A DNA stretch of 64,000 nucleotides from Planctomycetota bacterium (GTDB taxonomy: Bacteria > Planctomycetota > UBA1135 > GCA-002748355): contig JACKHW010000011.1 of assembly GCA_020638795.1 (NCBI GenBank), positions 74,292-138,291 on the forward strand, given 5' to 3'. The notes beneath the pieces are model-generated. The model ran no database searches. It was not told the DNA's origin and saw nothing but the letters and a program-made list of their open reading frames with translations. The stretch's first letter is position 1. Each line of letters opens with the position of its first letter. This document shows, piece after piece, positions 28,015 to 38,500 of this stretch. The position numbers and the translations under genes were made by a program.

Positions 28015-31000
28015 TCAACGCACGCGCGTCGAGATCACGACGCCTGCAGACACCATGTCGCAGACGCCATCCCCGTCGCAGTCGTTCAAGTTCGCGAGCG
28101 AAGTACCGAGATGTTGACCTGGGCGGCCATCCACACGCCAGAGCCGCTGCCCGTCGCGCCCGGAGTACGCTTCGATGAACCCACGTTGGAGGAAGTTCCA
28201 GGGCTGCGAGCCCGAGATCGCGACGTCTTCGTGACCATCGCCGTCGATGTCGCCGAGCCCGAGCATCGCGTTGCCGAACGCGTCTCCCGCATCGGCAGAA
28301 TTCCAGCGATGCAGGAACTTCGTCCGGCCGAGCGCGAGCGCCGCACCGGAATACGCGATCGCCGACCCAGGTCGTCGCGGCGGCGTCGACGAAAGCAGCA
28401 AGTCGTCGACACCGTCCGCATCGAGGTCCGCAACCGCGAGCGCCTGGACTCCGCCGTCGCCCTCGAGCAGGATCCGGCTGAGGACCGCACGAGATCGACC
28501 GGAGTACAGCGTCACGGCGCGCACTCCCTCGTAGGCCACCGCGAAGTCTCCTACCGAGTCACCATCGAGATCGTGCATGGCGACAAAGCGGTATCCGAAG
28601 CCCGTACCTTGATCGCCTCTCAGGATCGCGAGTTGCGGGGAACCGACGTTCTTGCCGAGCCACCCGCCTGAATACACGAAGGCGCGCCCCGAGCTCTGTG
28701 CGGAGTTGGACGGCGCACCGACGAGGAGTTCGGAAAGTCCGTCGCCGTCGAGGTCTCCGGGGATGCACGCCGTCCAGCCGAAGCGCTGCGATTCGTGTTC
28801 GCCCTCGAGAACGCGCAAGACCTCGGACGTCGCGCCATTCACGACGCGGACGCGACCGCGGAATCGATCGTAACCCTGATCGCCAAAGACGAGATCCGAG
28901 ATCCCGTCACCGTCGAAATCCGCCGATGCCAAGAAGAACCCCTCCATCGCATGGCGAAACAATGGCTCGCCAGTCCGAGATCCCACGATCTCGAAGATCC
29001 CCTCTCGCGACCCACGACGCTCCCGTTTTCCGTCGCCGTCACGATCGGGAATCAACGCGACGACGTGGTCGACGAGGAGACGTGGGCTCGAGCAGTCCGG
29101 AGCAAGCGCCTGCACGACGCGCATCCACAGGCGCTCGAAGTGCCAGGCGTGGTCGGCGACGAGTTTGCTACCCACGATCACGGTCGGACGAAACCCCAGC
29201 GGCAAGAGCACCGCGATCTGCGGAAACGCATGCAGCACGCGCACGACCTGCATAGCGGCGTCCATCGCGGAGAATCCGGGACCCGCGACGGCGCTGAGAG
29301 TCGGCCTTGTCGCGACCGACAGCATCGCGGCACGAATACACCCGGCTTCGAAGTCCTCGACGCGGCCGGACCGAGGAAGCAGGCCAGGGACCACCTGAAG
29401 CACGTCGACGGGCTTGGCGCGCCGTCCGAGCCGCGTCGACATCCATCGCCGCACGCGGTCGAGACCTGCCACGCGCGGGATCTCGATGAGCTTCGCGAAC
29501 TCACCCGCCGTCAGTCCGACGAGCACGTTTTGCGATCGCGCTGCACGGAGCGAGGCCCAGCGCAGCTGCCGCACGTAGGTCTTGAAATCCCCGAGTTGCA
29601 GACTGGTCGTCGCGAGACCGGCTCGATACGTGACGTTGTGCGGCCAGCGCGTGACGAGTTCGACGAAGTGACGCTGCGCTTCGCGCATGGCGGCACGTTC
29701 CCGCGCGATCTCGGCCAGGTAATAGAGTGCCTGCGAGTCCCCGGGAAACCGAACGCGGAGATCCTGGAGCAACGCCAGAGCCTCGTCCGACGCTCCACGC
29801 GCATGCGCCAGTCGCGCTCGAGCCAAGTCGTGCCGCATACCTCCGCCTTCCGGCGTACCTCGACCGAGCCAGTCCGCCGCGAGCACGTCGTCACCGCTCG
29901 ACAACGCAGCGTGCGCAAGCTCGACGTGCAGGAATCCGGCGTTCTGGAAGGCCTGGGTCGCATGGAAGAGACGTGGGTAGGCCCGCTCCGCGAGCCCGTC
30001 CTCGAGCGCGACCATGCCGTACGCGGCAGCCGTCAGCGCGTTGTCCGTTCCCAAGCCAGACTCCCAGACAAAGTGCGCAATACGACGGTCGCCCAGCAGG
30101 AGCATCAGCAATCCGAGGAGCCATCGGTCCTGACGGTCAGTCTTCTCGGCGCCCATGGACCTGAGGCTGCGGGCGTCGAACGCGTCACCCGCCTTGACGC
30201 CGCGCAGCACACGCCACACCGTCGCGCGCGTCGCCGGCGGCAGCGACTCGACGGCACTCCGATCGAAGTCGGCGAGCCCTCGCGCGTAGACGGCGCGCGT
30301 GAGCGCGATCACGCTCCGCTCCTGCGCGATCTCGGGTGAAGCCTCGAGATCGAGCACGGCATCGTAGCGCCTCTGGACCTGCTCGAGACGCTGCACGAGT
30401 TCTGAAGATCCGACGGTCGTCGGGACGGGCCGTTCGGCGAGGACTTCGAGGAGCGAGCGCTGCGCATCGGCAAGGAGGCGGCGCATGTCCTCCGGTCGTC
30501 GCATCCCCGCGAGCAGTTCGAGCACCAGTGGGATGGCGACGACGAAGACGACGCCTGCGCCCAAGAGCGCAGCAACGAGCGGACGCCGATGCCGACGCCC
30601 CAACTTCACGACGCGCTGCAGTCGGCTCGCCGGACGCGCCCGAATCGGCTCCATGCGCAGCAAGCGCTGCAGATCGTCGGCGAAGTCGATCGCGCTCTGG
30701 TAACGCCCGTCGGGATCCGGATCGATCGCCTTGCCGACGACGACTTCGAGGTCGCGAGAGATCTGTGGGGCAAGTCGCCGCGCAGGCACGACGTCGCCCT
30801 CCGCGATGCGTCGCGCAACGCTGCTCGCGCTCGCGCCGCGAAACGGCGGCTGTCCACAGAGGCACTCGTAGAGCGTGATCCCGAGCGAATAGACGTCGGA
30901 GCGCGCATCGACGATCGTCTCCGGATCCTCTGCGGCGCGGAGCTGCTCGGGCGAAGCGTAGATCGGCGTACCGACGAAGCCGACCGTGCGCGTGCCACTC

Positions 31001-31755
31001 GCCTGCTCGTCGCGGATCAGGCCGAAGTCGGAGAGCAAGGCGCAACCGTCGCGCCGGATCAGGATGTTCGACGGCTTGACGTCGCGGTGCACGAGCCCCT
31101 GCGCGTGCACTTTCGCGAGTGCGCGTGCGATGTCGGCCGCCAACTGCACGAAGTATTGGACGAGACTCGGCGCGAGCTTCTCTGCGTCGACGGTCCCGAG
31201 CGAGTCGCGCAGATCCCCGACGGTTGCCTCGCGCCCGAGCGGACGAAGCGTGTCGAGGACGCGGCGCAAGCTCGGTCCGTCGACCCATTCCATTTCGAAC
31301 GCGAGCGTATCGGCCTCGTCGAGCACGCGGTGAATGCGCACTACGTGCTCGTCCTGGATCTGCGCGAGTGTCGACGCTTCCTGCAGAAAGCGTCGTCGCG
31401 AGCGTGGCGACATCGCGAAGGCCGGCGGAAGCACCTTGAGTGCGACCGGGCGATCGAGCCCTTGATGACGCGCGAGGTAGACCGTGCCCATGCCGCCGCG
31501 ACCGAGTTCGCGTACGATCTCGTAGCCCGCGAAACGCCGATCGGCCCGACCCGGCACGTCGGTCGCGCGCAATGCGAGGTCGTAGAGTTCGCCGAGTTCG
31601 GGACGCCCACGACTCGCCTCCTCGCAACTCTGTCGTCGACCTTCGAAGAGGTCGTCGAGGAAGGCGTCGAGCACTTCGCCGAGCTCGTCCTCGGATGCGT
31701 GCGCCGTCACGTCGTCGTGGGCGCCGTCCTCGATCTCGCGCTCGTCGTGGGTCAT
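28015..31755 (-). CDS. Receptor-like Ser/Thr protein kinase with C-terminal FG-GAP (integrin-alpha-like) repeats
   Basis: This is a 1246-residue protein. An acidic leader precedes a kinase domain: LGRGGMGTVYLA near 84-95, ALKVL, HRDVKPSN near 222, SDFGLIRD and YASPEQ. A hydrophobic segment near 395-420 (ALLGAGVVFVVAIPLVLELL) is the membrane helix. A TPR-like helical region (about 440-780) follows. The last 300 residues contain five or six FG-GAP units with Ca-binding DxDGDGxxD loops (ADFDGDGISDLVFG, DLDGDGLSELLVG, DIDGDGHEDVAISG) ending DCDGDGVCDM. The FG-GAP propeller should lie outside the membrane and may sense a ligand. It is divergent from the ECF sigma factor at 31816 with 60 bases between. 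Confidence 0.93.
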   Translation of the reverse strand: MTHDEREIEDGAHDDVTAHASEDELGEVLDAFLDDLFEGRRQSCEEASRGRPELGELYDLALRATDVPGRADRRFAGYEIVRELGRGGMGTVYLARHQGLDRPVALKVLPPAFAMSPRSRRRFLQEASTLAQIQDEHVVRIHRVLDEADTLAFEMEWVDGPSLRRVLDTLRPLGREATVGDLRDSLGTVDAEKLAPSLVQYFVQLAADIARALAKVHAQGLVHRDVKPSNILIRRDGCALLSDFGLIRDEQASGTRTVGFVGTPIYASPEQLRAAEDPETIVDARSDVYSLGITLYECLCGQPPFRGASASSVARRIAEGDVVPARRLAPQISRDLEVVVGKAIDPDPDGRYQSAIDFADDLQRLLRMEPIRARPASRLQRVVKLGRRHRRPLVAALLGAGVVFVVAIPLVLELLAGMRRPEDMRRLLADAQRSLLEVLAERPVPTTVGSSELVQRLEQVQRRYDAVLDLEASPEIAQERSVIALTRAVYARGLADFDRSAVESLPPATRATVWRVLRGVKAGDAFDARSLRSMGAEKTDRQDRWLLGLLMLLLGDRRIAHFVWESGLGTDNALTAAAYGMVALEDGLAERAYPRLFHATQAFQNAGFLHVELAHAALSSGDDVLAADWLGRGTPEGGGMRHDLARARLAHARGASDEALALLQDLRVRFPGDSQALYYLAEIARERAAMREAQRHFVELVTRWPHNVTYRAGLATTSLQLGDFKTYVRQLRWASLRAARSQNVLVGLTAGEFAKLIEIPRVAGLDRVRRWMSTRLGRRAKPVDVLQVVPGLLPRSGRVEDFEAGCIRAAMLSVATRPTLSAVAGPGFSAMDAAMQVVRVLHAFPQIAVLLPLGFRPTVIVGSKLVADHAWHFERLWMRVVQALAPDCSSPRLLVDHVVALIPDRDGDGKRERRGSREGIFEIVGSRTGEPLFRHAMEGFFLASADFDGDGISDLVFGDQGYDRFRGRVRVVNGATSEVLRVLEGEHESQRFGWTACIPGDLDGDGLSELLVGAPSNSAQSSGRAFVYSGGWLGKNVGSPQLAILRGDQGTGFGYRFVAMHDLDGDSVGDFAVAYEGVRAVTLYSGRSRAVLSRILLEGDGGVQALAVADLDADGVDDLLLSSTPPRRPGSAIAYSGAALALGRTKFLHRWNSADAGDAFGNAMLGLGDIDGDGHEDVAISGSQPWNFLQRGFIEAYSGRDGQRLWRVDGRPGQHLGTSLANLNDCDGDGVCDMVSAGVVISTRVR

Positions 31756-31815
31756 CGCCGGGGCCTCGATGTCGTGGAGCGCCGTCCGCGCGAGGCGCTA
31801 CAATCCGCTGCCAGT

Positions 31816-32433
31816 ATGTCGAGCCACGACTTCGATGCGACTCCCCTCGATGCCGAAGGCTGGACCGCGCTGATCGAATCGTATGACCACGCGGTGCTGC
31901 TCGTCGTCATCGAGTCGTGGATGAGCGCCGCGCTGCGGCGCGAACACGGCGCCGAGGACATCCTCCAGGAAGCGCTCGGGCTCGCGTGGCGCGACCGCGC
32001 GCAGCACGAATGGCACGGTCGCCGCGCGTTTCGAGCCTGGCTCCTCCAGATCGCGAAGAATCGCATCCGCGACGCCGCGGATCGGCAGAACGCGCACAAG
32101 CGCGGAGGTGGCGCGCAGCCGGCCGAGTTCTCCGTAATCGCGCCGAGCCAGGGCTCGTCGATTTCCGGTATACTCCCGAGCATCTCAGAGACACCGAGTC
32201 GCGCGGCGAGCGCGCGCGACCGGGCCGCTGCGATCGCCGAAGCTCTCGCCGCACTCGAGGACGAGGGACGAGACCTCATCCGGCTCCGCTTCCTCGAACA
32301 GCTCCCGATGCGCGAGGTTGCCGAGCGACTCGGGATCACGCGCACGACTGCGAACAGGAGGCTGGTCAAGGGGCTACGCCAATACCAGCGCGAACTCGAG
32401 CGCCGGCTCGGCGCGAGCGCCTGGCGCACTTGA
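31816..32433 (+). CDS. RNA polymerase sigma factor, ECF subfamily
   Basis: This is a 205-residue sigma-70 family protein. The start at 31816 (MSSHDFDATPLD) is chosen because the much longer in-frame extension would run antisense through the kinase gene. Region 2 shows GAEDILQEALGLAWRD and FRAWLLQIAKNRIRDAADRQ. A linker of about 50 residues follows. Region 4 shows LIRLRFLEQLPMREVAERLGIT and TTANRRLVKGLRQYQREL. It is divergent from the FG-GAP receptor kinase and should be its transcriptional output; that pairing is inferred. It converges on the FG-GAP/TIG protein gene with 17 bases between stops. Confidence 0.9.
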   Translation: MSSHDFDATPLDAEGWTALIESYDHAVLLVVIESWMSAALRREHGAEDILQEALGLAWRDRAQHEWHGRRAFRAWLLQIAKNRIRDAADRQNAHKRGGGAQPAEFSVIAPSQGSSISGILPSISETPSRAASARDRAAAIAEALAALEDEGRDLIRLRFLEQLPMREVAERLGITRTTANRRLVKGLRQYQRELERRLGASAWRT

Positions 32434-32450
32434 TCGCTGGAGCGAGCATC

Positions 32451-34220
32451 TCAGAAGACGAGCGTCGCCGCCTGCTTCGACACGCCGTCGAAGCCCGACG
32501 ATGAAAAGGACACGGTCTGGGCCCAGACATACCGAGACTTGAGCGCTGCAGGTAGCGGCGGAATCGTGACGCTGCCATTCCCCGCCGCATTCGACGGCAT
32601 GACCAGGAACAGCGAGGTCGGGGTCGCCGGATGCAGGACGTCCTTGCCAAGGAACTTGATCTGCGGGATCGGCCACGTCGCCGCGTCCAAGTGGATCAGC
32701 GGCAGAGCGACGATCGCGTTCGGCGGACCGCCCCAGCGGATGTCCCAGGACTTCGTGTGCTCGGCGGCGAAGGGAGCGCCGATGATCGGTGCCGGCGTCG
32801 GGACGTACGTGAACGAGAGCGCGTTCGAAACCAGCGCTCCGGCTCGAGCCAAGACCGGAACCTGGCCGAGCCCGGTCGCCATCGGCGTCTCGAACTCGAG
32901 TGTCGTTCCGAGCTTGCCGAAAACGAAAGTCGCGGGATCGACGAGCGCGGCTCCGACCCGCAGTTCGGAGACCGCTCCCAGATCGCTGCCGGTGAGCGTG
33001 ACCTTTTCCCCACCGAATGCCTCACCCTGCGTGGGTGCTGCCTGCTGCAGTTTCGGTCCACGCAGGATCTTCCCGGAGATGATCCGCACGAACTCGTTTG
33101 GGCCGAAGGGAGAACACTGGAGGAAGTCGGGAACCCGGTCTCCGTTCACATCGCCGAGGCGCGCGACTTCGAAGGAGTTGCCCTGGCCTCGCGTTTCGTA
33201 GATCGGCGTGTGCGTCTTCCCCGAGAGGATGGCGAGGTAGCCTGCCTTCGAAGCGATGGCGTAGTCGCTCCAACCGTCGCCATCGCAATCTCCGATCGCC
33301 TCTCCTTTGTCGAGTCGATCCCCTTCACGCGCCGTGAACGCGCCGAGGTATTGCGGACCGGTGCCCGTCTTGACCCATTGCCCCGAGAGGACGCGCACCG
33401 TTCCCGTGGACGACGGCACGTCCGAGAGCAAGAGATCGGGGATCCCGTCCTTCGGGTCGCTCACGTCCCCCAGGCTAGCGAGGCGAGTCTCCAGAGGCTT
33501 CGCCGTCGTGCCGTCGACCGTGCGCAGGAGCTGCCCACCTTGACCGGAGTAGACCGAGACGCGACCGGCGTTGTTGTTCAGCGCCTCGGCGACCGCGACC
33601 TCGCTGACGCCGTCGCCGTCGATGTCCCCGCACATCGTGACCGCAAGACCGAAGCGCGAGTTCGACTCCGCACCGTTCCACACGCGAATCGTGCGCGCTC
33701 CGGTTCCGGTCATCAGCCATTTGCCTGACACGAGTTCGACATAGCCGCGACCCGGGTAATCGCCGATCGCGACGTCCGCGTAGTTGTCGCCATCGAGGTC
33801 GTGGCCGCCGGCAAAATCGAACGCATAACCGTCCCGAATCGTCCATTGGCGGACGAGGCCGAACTTCCCGTTCTGGTCGTGGCTCGTGAACAAAGAAAAG
33901 GTCCCGACCTGAGGCGTGCTGTACGTCAGGACCGCGAACTCGGGCCATCCATCGCCATCGAGATCTCCGACACCGTCGCGCGCGCCGGTGCGGGCAGTCG
34001 CGTAGCTCCAGAGTTGCGGATGCGGTGCTTTGCCGGAGTGGACGGTAATGCCCGTCAGTCCCGTGACGAAGAAGTCCGGCACTTGGTCACCGGTCACGTC
34101 TCCGAGGGAGACACCGCTGAGTGCTTTCGTCGTCCACAGCTCGGTCTGAGCCGGGACTTCCCGCACGCTGGCGAGCACGACGATGGCGAAGAGGGGCGAG
34201 AGGACGTTCGTGGGTTTCAT
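32451..34220 (-). CDS. Secreted FG-GAP/VCBS-repeat protein with IPT/TIG domain
   Basis: This is a 589-residue exported protein. The start at 34218-34220 gives signal MKPTNVLSPLFAIVVLASV and is preferred over an upstream extension that overlaps the next gene. Six to seven FG-GAP units with DxDGDG calcium loops (LGDVTGDQVPDFF, DLDGDGWPEFAV, DLDGDNYADVAIG, DIDGDGVSEVAVA, DCDGDGWSDYAIA, DVNGDRVPDFL) form a predicted seven-bladed propeller. An IPT/TIG-type Ig domain follows (PTQGEAFGGEKVTLTGSDLG ... ALSFTYVP), then a C-terminal beta domain. The FG-GAP units resemble those of the kinase at 28015, so the two proteins may bind similar ligands. It lies 47 bases downstream of the secreted protein gene at 34268. 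Confidence 0.87.
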   Translation of the reverse strand: MKPTNVLSPLFAIVVLASVREVPAQTELWTTKALSGVSLGDVTGDQVPDFFVTGLTGITVHSGKAPHPQLWSYATARTGARDGVGDLDGDGWPEFAVLTYSTPQVGTFSLFTSHDQNGKFGLVRQWTIRDGYAFDFAGGHDLDGDNYADVAIGDYPGRGYVELVSGKWLMTGTGARTIRVWNGAESNSRFGLAVTMCGDIDGDGVSEVAVAEALNNNAGRVSVYSGQGGQLLRTVDGTTAKPLETRLASLGDVSDPKDGIPDLLLSDVPSSTGTVRVLSGQWVKTGTGPQYLGAFTAREGDRLDKGEAIGDCDGDGWSDYAIASKAGYLAILSGKTHTPIYETRGQGNSFEVARLGDVNGDRVPDFLQCSPFGPNEFVRIISGKILRGPKLQQAAPTQGEAFGGEKVTLTGSDLGAVSELRVGAALVDPATFVFGKLGTTLEFETPMATGLGQVPVLARAGALVSNALSFTYVPTPAPIIGAPFAAEHTKSWDIRWGGPPNAIVALPLIHLDAATWPIPQIKFLGKDVLHPATPTSLFLVMPSNAAGNGSVTIPPLPAALKSRYVWAQTVSFSSSGFDGVSKQAATLVF

Positions 34221-34267
34221 GATCGGCTCCTGTGGTCTGCTCTGTCGGTGTGGACTCGGGACTGCGG

Positions 34268-35227
34268 TCAGCGCGAAAGGGTGACGACGACCTTGCCGCC
34301 GTTCGGAAAGGCGACCTCGGTCGTCTGCAGACAGGGCGCCTTGCCCTTGCCGGTATCCTTCGCGAGGTAGTAGCTCGGGAACTCGAGAACCGTCGTCTGA
34401 CCCACGGGAGTCGGCCAAGTGCCTTGCACGATGTCGCCGAGGATGCGCAACCGATACTTGATCGTGTTGCCGTCCTTGTCCTGCGCCGCCGGGAAGAACT
34501 GCGCGAAGAACGGGGGGTCCTTCCGGTTTCCCTTGTGGATCGCGAAGGCAGACTCGTAGACGACGTTCGGGTCCACGAAGCACAGTCCGCCGAAGTGGTT
34601 CGTCAGCCAGCCGAGCGTCGCGCGTGTGTCGCGACAGACCGCGGACGCCTCTCGATCGAACCAGCCACAGGTGTTCGTGCCGGCCGCGTGCTGCATCGGA
34701 CCGGTGATCGAGAAGGTCACACCACCACAGCTCGGACGCGGTTGATCACGCCCGAAGCGCAGCGGCACGGCGTTGCTCGGTGTCCCTTGCTCCGTCGTGA
34801 AGACGACCGCTGCATGCTGCAGCGTGTGGAGCCGCAGGAGCTGGGCGACCGCGGCCGGCACACGGACGAGCGACGTCGCGCTCCCCTGCGCGTCCAGACG
34901 CCCTTGGCCACCGAGTAGGAGCGGGTTCTGCGCACCGAGGCTCAGCCAGAAGTAGGCGTCGACGTTGAGTGGAACGCGCGCCCCACCCACGAGCAAGCCG
35001 GGCATGGTGCCGCTCGCGCTGCCGAGGATCACGAACGGCATCCCGGCTCCCTTTGCTCCGGCGTCGAGCCACAGTCGCTGCTCGCCTCCGCTCTGCACGG
35101 AAATCTGTGCGAGGCTCGAGACGAGCTGCGGGGTCACGCGCGCTTCGCCGCCTTGCGCGGAACCCGCGCCAGCGAGCGCGACGAGGGTCAGGCAAAGGGT
35201 CAGGATTCTACGGGGGAAGCTATGCAT
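34268..35227 (-). CDS. Secreted protein of unknown function
   Basis: This is a 319-residue exported protein with signal MHSFPRRILTLCLTLVALAGAGSAQ. The first half is a beta-rich domain (LAQISVQSGGEQRLWLDAG, PFVILGSASGTMPGLLVGG) like the C-terminal domains of the ELWxxDGT proteins. The second half has five Cys (ITGPMQHAAGTNTCGWFDRE, AVCRD, GGLCFVDPN, KAPCLQ) that may form disulfides. No catalytic motif is recognised. It is upstream of and probably co-transcribed with the FG-GAP/TIG gene. Confidence 0.75.
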   Translation of the reverse strand: MHSFPRRILTLCLTLVALAGAGSAQGGEARVTPQLVSSLAQISVQSGGEQRLWLDAGAKGAGMPFVILGSASGTMPGLLVGGARVPLNVDAYFWLSLGAQNPLLLGGQGRLDAQGSATSLVRVPAAVAQLLRLHTLQHAAVVFTTEQGTPSNAVPLRFGRDQPRPSCGGVTFSITGPMQHAAGTNTCGWFDREASAVCRDTRATLGWLTNHFGGLCFVDPNVVYESAFAIHKGNRKDPPFFAQFFPAAQDKDGNTIKYRLRILGDIVQGTWPTPVGQTTVLEFPSYYLAKDTGKGKAPCLQTTEVAFPNGGKVVVTLSR

Positions 35228-35308
35228 CGGGGTCTCCTCTCTTCTTTCATCCTTTCGCGGCGGTGATTTGGCTCCGCGAACAAGGGCTGGAGAGGAGTCC
35301 GCTTCGAG

Positions 35309-35494
35309 GCTGACCGGTTTACTTCGAGTTTCTCGCGATTGGCGTGGGAAGCAGAACTCCCGTGGAAGGCGTGGAAGCAGGTCGCCGCGCGGATGAGCCG
35401 GCCTTCGGAGGATGCTGCACGCATGCAGTACAAGCGTGCGGTCGATCGGCTGAAGGCCATGGTTGCGGGCGACAGCACGGGGAACATGGCCTGA
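35309..35494 (+). pseudogene. Remnant of an ECF sigma factor (region 4)
   Basis: In the 331-base gap between two minus-strand genes, the plus frame ending at TGA 35492-35494 reads WEAELPWKAWKQVAARMSRP, then SEDAARMQYKRAVDRLKAMV. This is the pattern of sigma-70 region 4 (helix-turn-helix, recognition helix with Arg-Met-x2-x-RA). There is no region 2 and no start with an upstream domain, so I read it as the 3' remnant of a sigma gene. A short real protein is possible. The remainder of the gap, 35228-35308 and 35495-35558, shows nothing clear. Confidence 0.45.
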
Positions 35495-35558
35495 CGCCGT
35501 TTCGTGCGTCGGAGTGCGAGCGAACCACTCGTACAGATGATGTCGACCTGCTTCTCGG

Positions 35559-38500
35559 CTAGCGATTCACGACGAATGGGTTGCGGCCGGCGACGAGTTC
35601 CTCGCGGTTTCTCATGCCATCTCCGTCGAAATCCGCGTCGGGATGCATCAAGTAGGCCTGCAAGTAGCCGGTGGGGTCACCGAAGTTGTACGCCGCACTT
35701 CCAATCTTGATGAAACAGGGTTGTTCCTGAGTGCTCCTGGGTTCTCGGTAGAGCGCGGAGAGGTTCACCAAGCTCGTCCAGATGTTGCCATCGCCGTCCG
35801 CCCAGAGACCGCGCGGCTGTGCATTGTCGCCATACCTCGCGAACGAGATCGACTTGACTTGCCGCACTTCGTTGCGCTCTTCGTCGTATTGAAATTGAAG
35901 GAGCATCGCCGGGTTGAACGACGTGCTCGCGCTTCCATCCGAGGCCGTACACCAGATGCTGCCGTCGGGTCCGACCAGGCCATCGATCATGTAGATGCCC
36001 CTCTCGAGTGTCATGACCGAAGTGAGGAGATTGCCGTCGCGATCGTACCCGTCGAGTTGATCCCGACTGCCCGACCCTCCGACTTCGACGGGTACCCAAA
36101 TTCGTCCCTTCGCATCGACGGCGACACCGCGAATGCGAGCATTCGTGTACGGAATGCGGATCTGCGCGCCGGACTTTGGTTCGATGCGTACGACATCGGC
36201 GACTGCGGGACCTTCGGTCTTGGATGCATACCAGGCGTAGTAGCCCTCGGGAGCACTCGCATCGGGGGCGATCGCGACACTCCCGATCGTCGCGTAGGTC
36301 GCTTTGAACTCCTTGTCGACGTTGCCGCTGCGATCGAAGCGAACGACCGAGGTGTTCGCATTGTCGGTCGCCCACACGTCACCGTTCGGTGCGACAGCGA
36401 CCATTCCGAACCTCGAACCGTCCCGCTTCCATCGCTCCAGTTCCACGGGCACACCTGCAATCGATGTGTGCACGATCTCTGGACCGTTCGTCGCGATCCA
36501 CAGGGTTCCCGCCGCGTCCATCGCCATACCGAACCCCGAGTAGTCGAGAAGGTGGGTACGCAAGAGAGTGCAGTCGGGCGCGAACACGCGAAGGTTCTTG
36601 AGCGCGAAGTCGAAACTCGGAACGACATTGGGCATGACGTCCCGCACCAGCGTGAGAACCCCCATGTCCGTCGTTCCGTCCGGGACCGGCGCCACAGCGT
36701 CGCTGACGACGCTGTAGCTTTGTCCGTTTCGAAGCAACGATGCAGAGACCTTGATCGGTCCGCGATCCGTCGGGACGCTCGGGATACGGAAGAAGCCACT
36801 CGCGTTGGTCGTCGCGCGTTGATCGAGGTTGGTCGCCACGCTCACGTTCGGAACCGCTTGGCCATCGAGTCGCAGGAAACCCTCGACCGTCGTCAGACGT
36901 TCGAACGTGACGAGGACCTTCGCAACCGCAGTCGCACCGTCGTTGCGTACGAGGATGAAGGCATCGCCCGGCTTCTTGGCCTGCACGAGACCGGTCACGT
37001 TGACGGTCGCGATCTCGGGATTGCTGGAGTTGTAGGTCGTTCCTTCGGGCTCGCTCGGAAGCATCGGGCGAGTCTTGTCGGACATGTTGCCGAAGACGCT
37101 GAGCTGGACCGTTTCGTCCGGCTGCGTGAGGACCCAGACTTGCTTTTTGGGATCTGGAAACTCGGCGTCGATGGTGGCTATGTTCGGAAATGGTGTGCTC
37201 GAGACCCTGAAGTTGGCGAGCGGAATCGTTGCATTGGCTCGAATCCGCACGTGATCAGATCGGCCATAGGTTGTCGATGTTCCAAGAGTCCTGACATAGT
37301 GCAATCTCTGCAGCTCACTCGACGCAGGAACATTGGACATCGTCAAACCAAAAATTGAACCCGCTTGAGCCTGATTACCAAAGCTCAAGTTCGCAAGGCC
37401 ATCACTTGTATCTTGCAAGAAATGCAACCGATCAGCGACCGACGTGGACTCGGATGCCACTTCGTCAATGGCGAACGTAGCTTCTTGCCATGCGCTAGAC
37501 CAGCCCTCCATTGCGTCGACTACCGGCGCTAGCTGCAACCGCATCTCCTCGCCGTAGTCTGTGAGCAGATGACTTTCGGAGAGTCCGACAATCGACTTTA
37601 TCCAGTCTTTGAGCTTCCCGAGCGTGCTTGACAGCGGCGCTTCGAAAGCATGAGCAATATCTAGTCGGCGTTTCGCTTCGTCCAGACGCGGTTCGATCTC
37701 CGCGATCAACTCACCGGTCTTCCGGATATATCGATCCAACTCGTCGGGTCGCGGCATCGAATCGCAGTTTGGACGATAACTGCCGAGAGCAGCAAGCGAT
37801 GCATCATGCAGGCTTCGAGCTGCATTCATATCTGCTCGAGCCTCATCGAGATACCCTAGCGCTTTGCCGTGGGCTCGCTCGAGCACCTCGAGAAACGCAA
37901 GCACTTCTGCAACCCACTTACCCGCTTCCGTCGCCAAGTGTTTTACAGCCGTCAACGTCATATTTTTGACGATCTTTTTTAGCAAACCAAGACCTTCAGC
38001 ATAGTGAGCTGCAGCGACTAAGATTTGTGCGTTTGCGATGTCTTTTGCCCAAGTAGCTTTCCGTATAGCATCTCGAGCGCGTGCACGTGCCCGGCCGGAG
38101 TTTCGATTCACATCTTTGAGGATCTTCAGCTGGGCCGGGTCAGGCGTACAAGGATCGTTGCACGACCCAGTTGGAATATACGGCGGACACTGACACCCCC
38201 AACCCGCCTTGCGAATCCCCGATCCGGGATCCGTCACGCTGCAACTGCCGTCGTGGAGAACCTTCCCCGTCGCGACGATCTCGAAGCGTTCCGTGTCGTG
38301 GTCGTAGGACAAGAAATAGGTCGTCGCGCCGGGCGGCAGACCGGCCATGTTGGGATAGGTCACGCGCACAGGCGGATCGAAGACCGCGCCGGCAGGTTGC
38401 AGGGTCCACGCGAACGGTGGCGCGGCGCCGTCCGGCATCGGCATCGGCACGTCGTCCGTGTGCACCTGGTTGAGACTGATCGTGACCGGATTGGCCGCGT

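Noticed and set aside
30589..31815. A 409-codon in-frame extension of the ECF sigma factor at 31816
   Set aside because: It runs antisense through the receptor kinase gene and has no sigma or other domain; the ATG at 31816 gives a normal-length sigma factor.
32451..34583. A longer form of the FG-GAP/TIG protein starting at 34583
   Set aside because: The extra 121 residues overlap the next secreted gene in another frame and hide the clear signal peptide at 34220.
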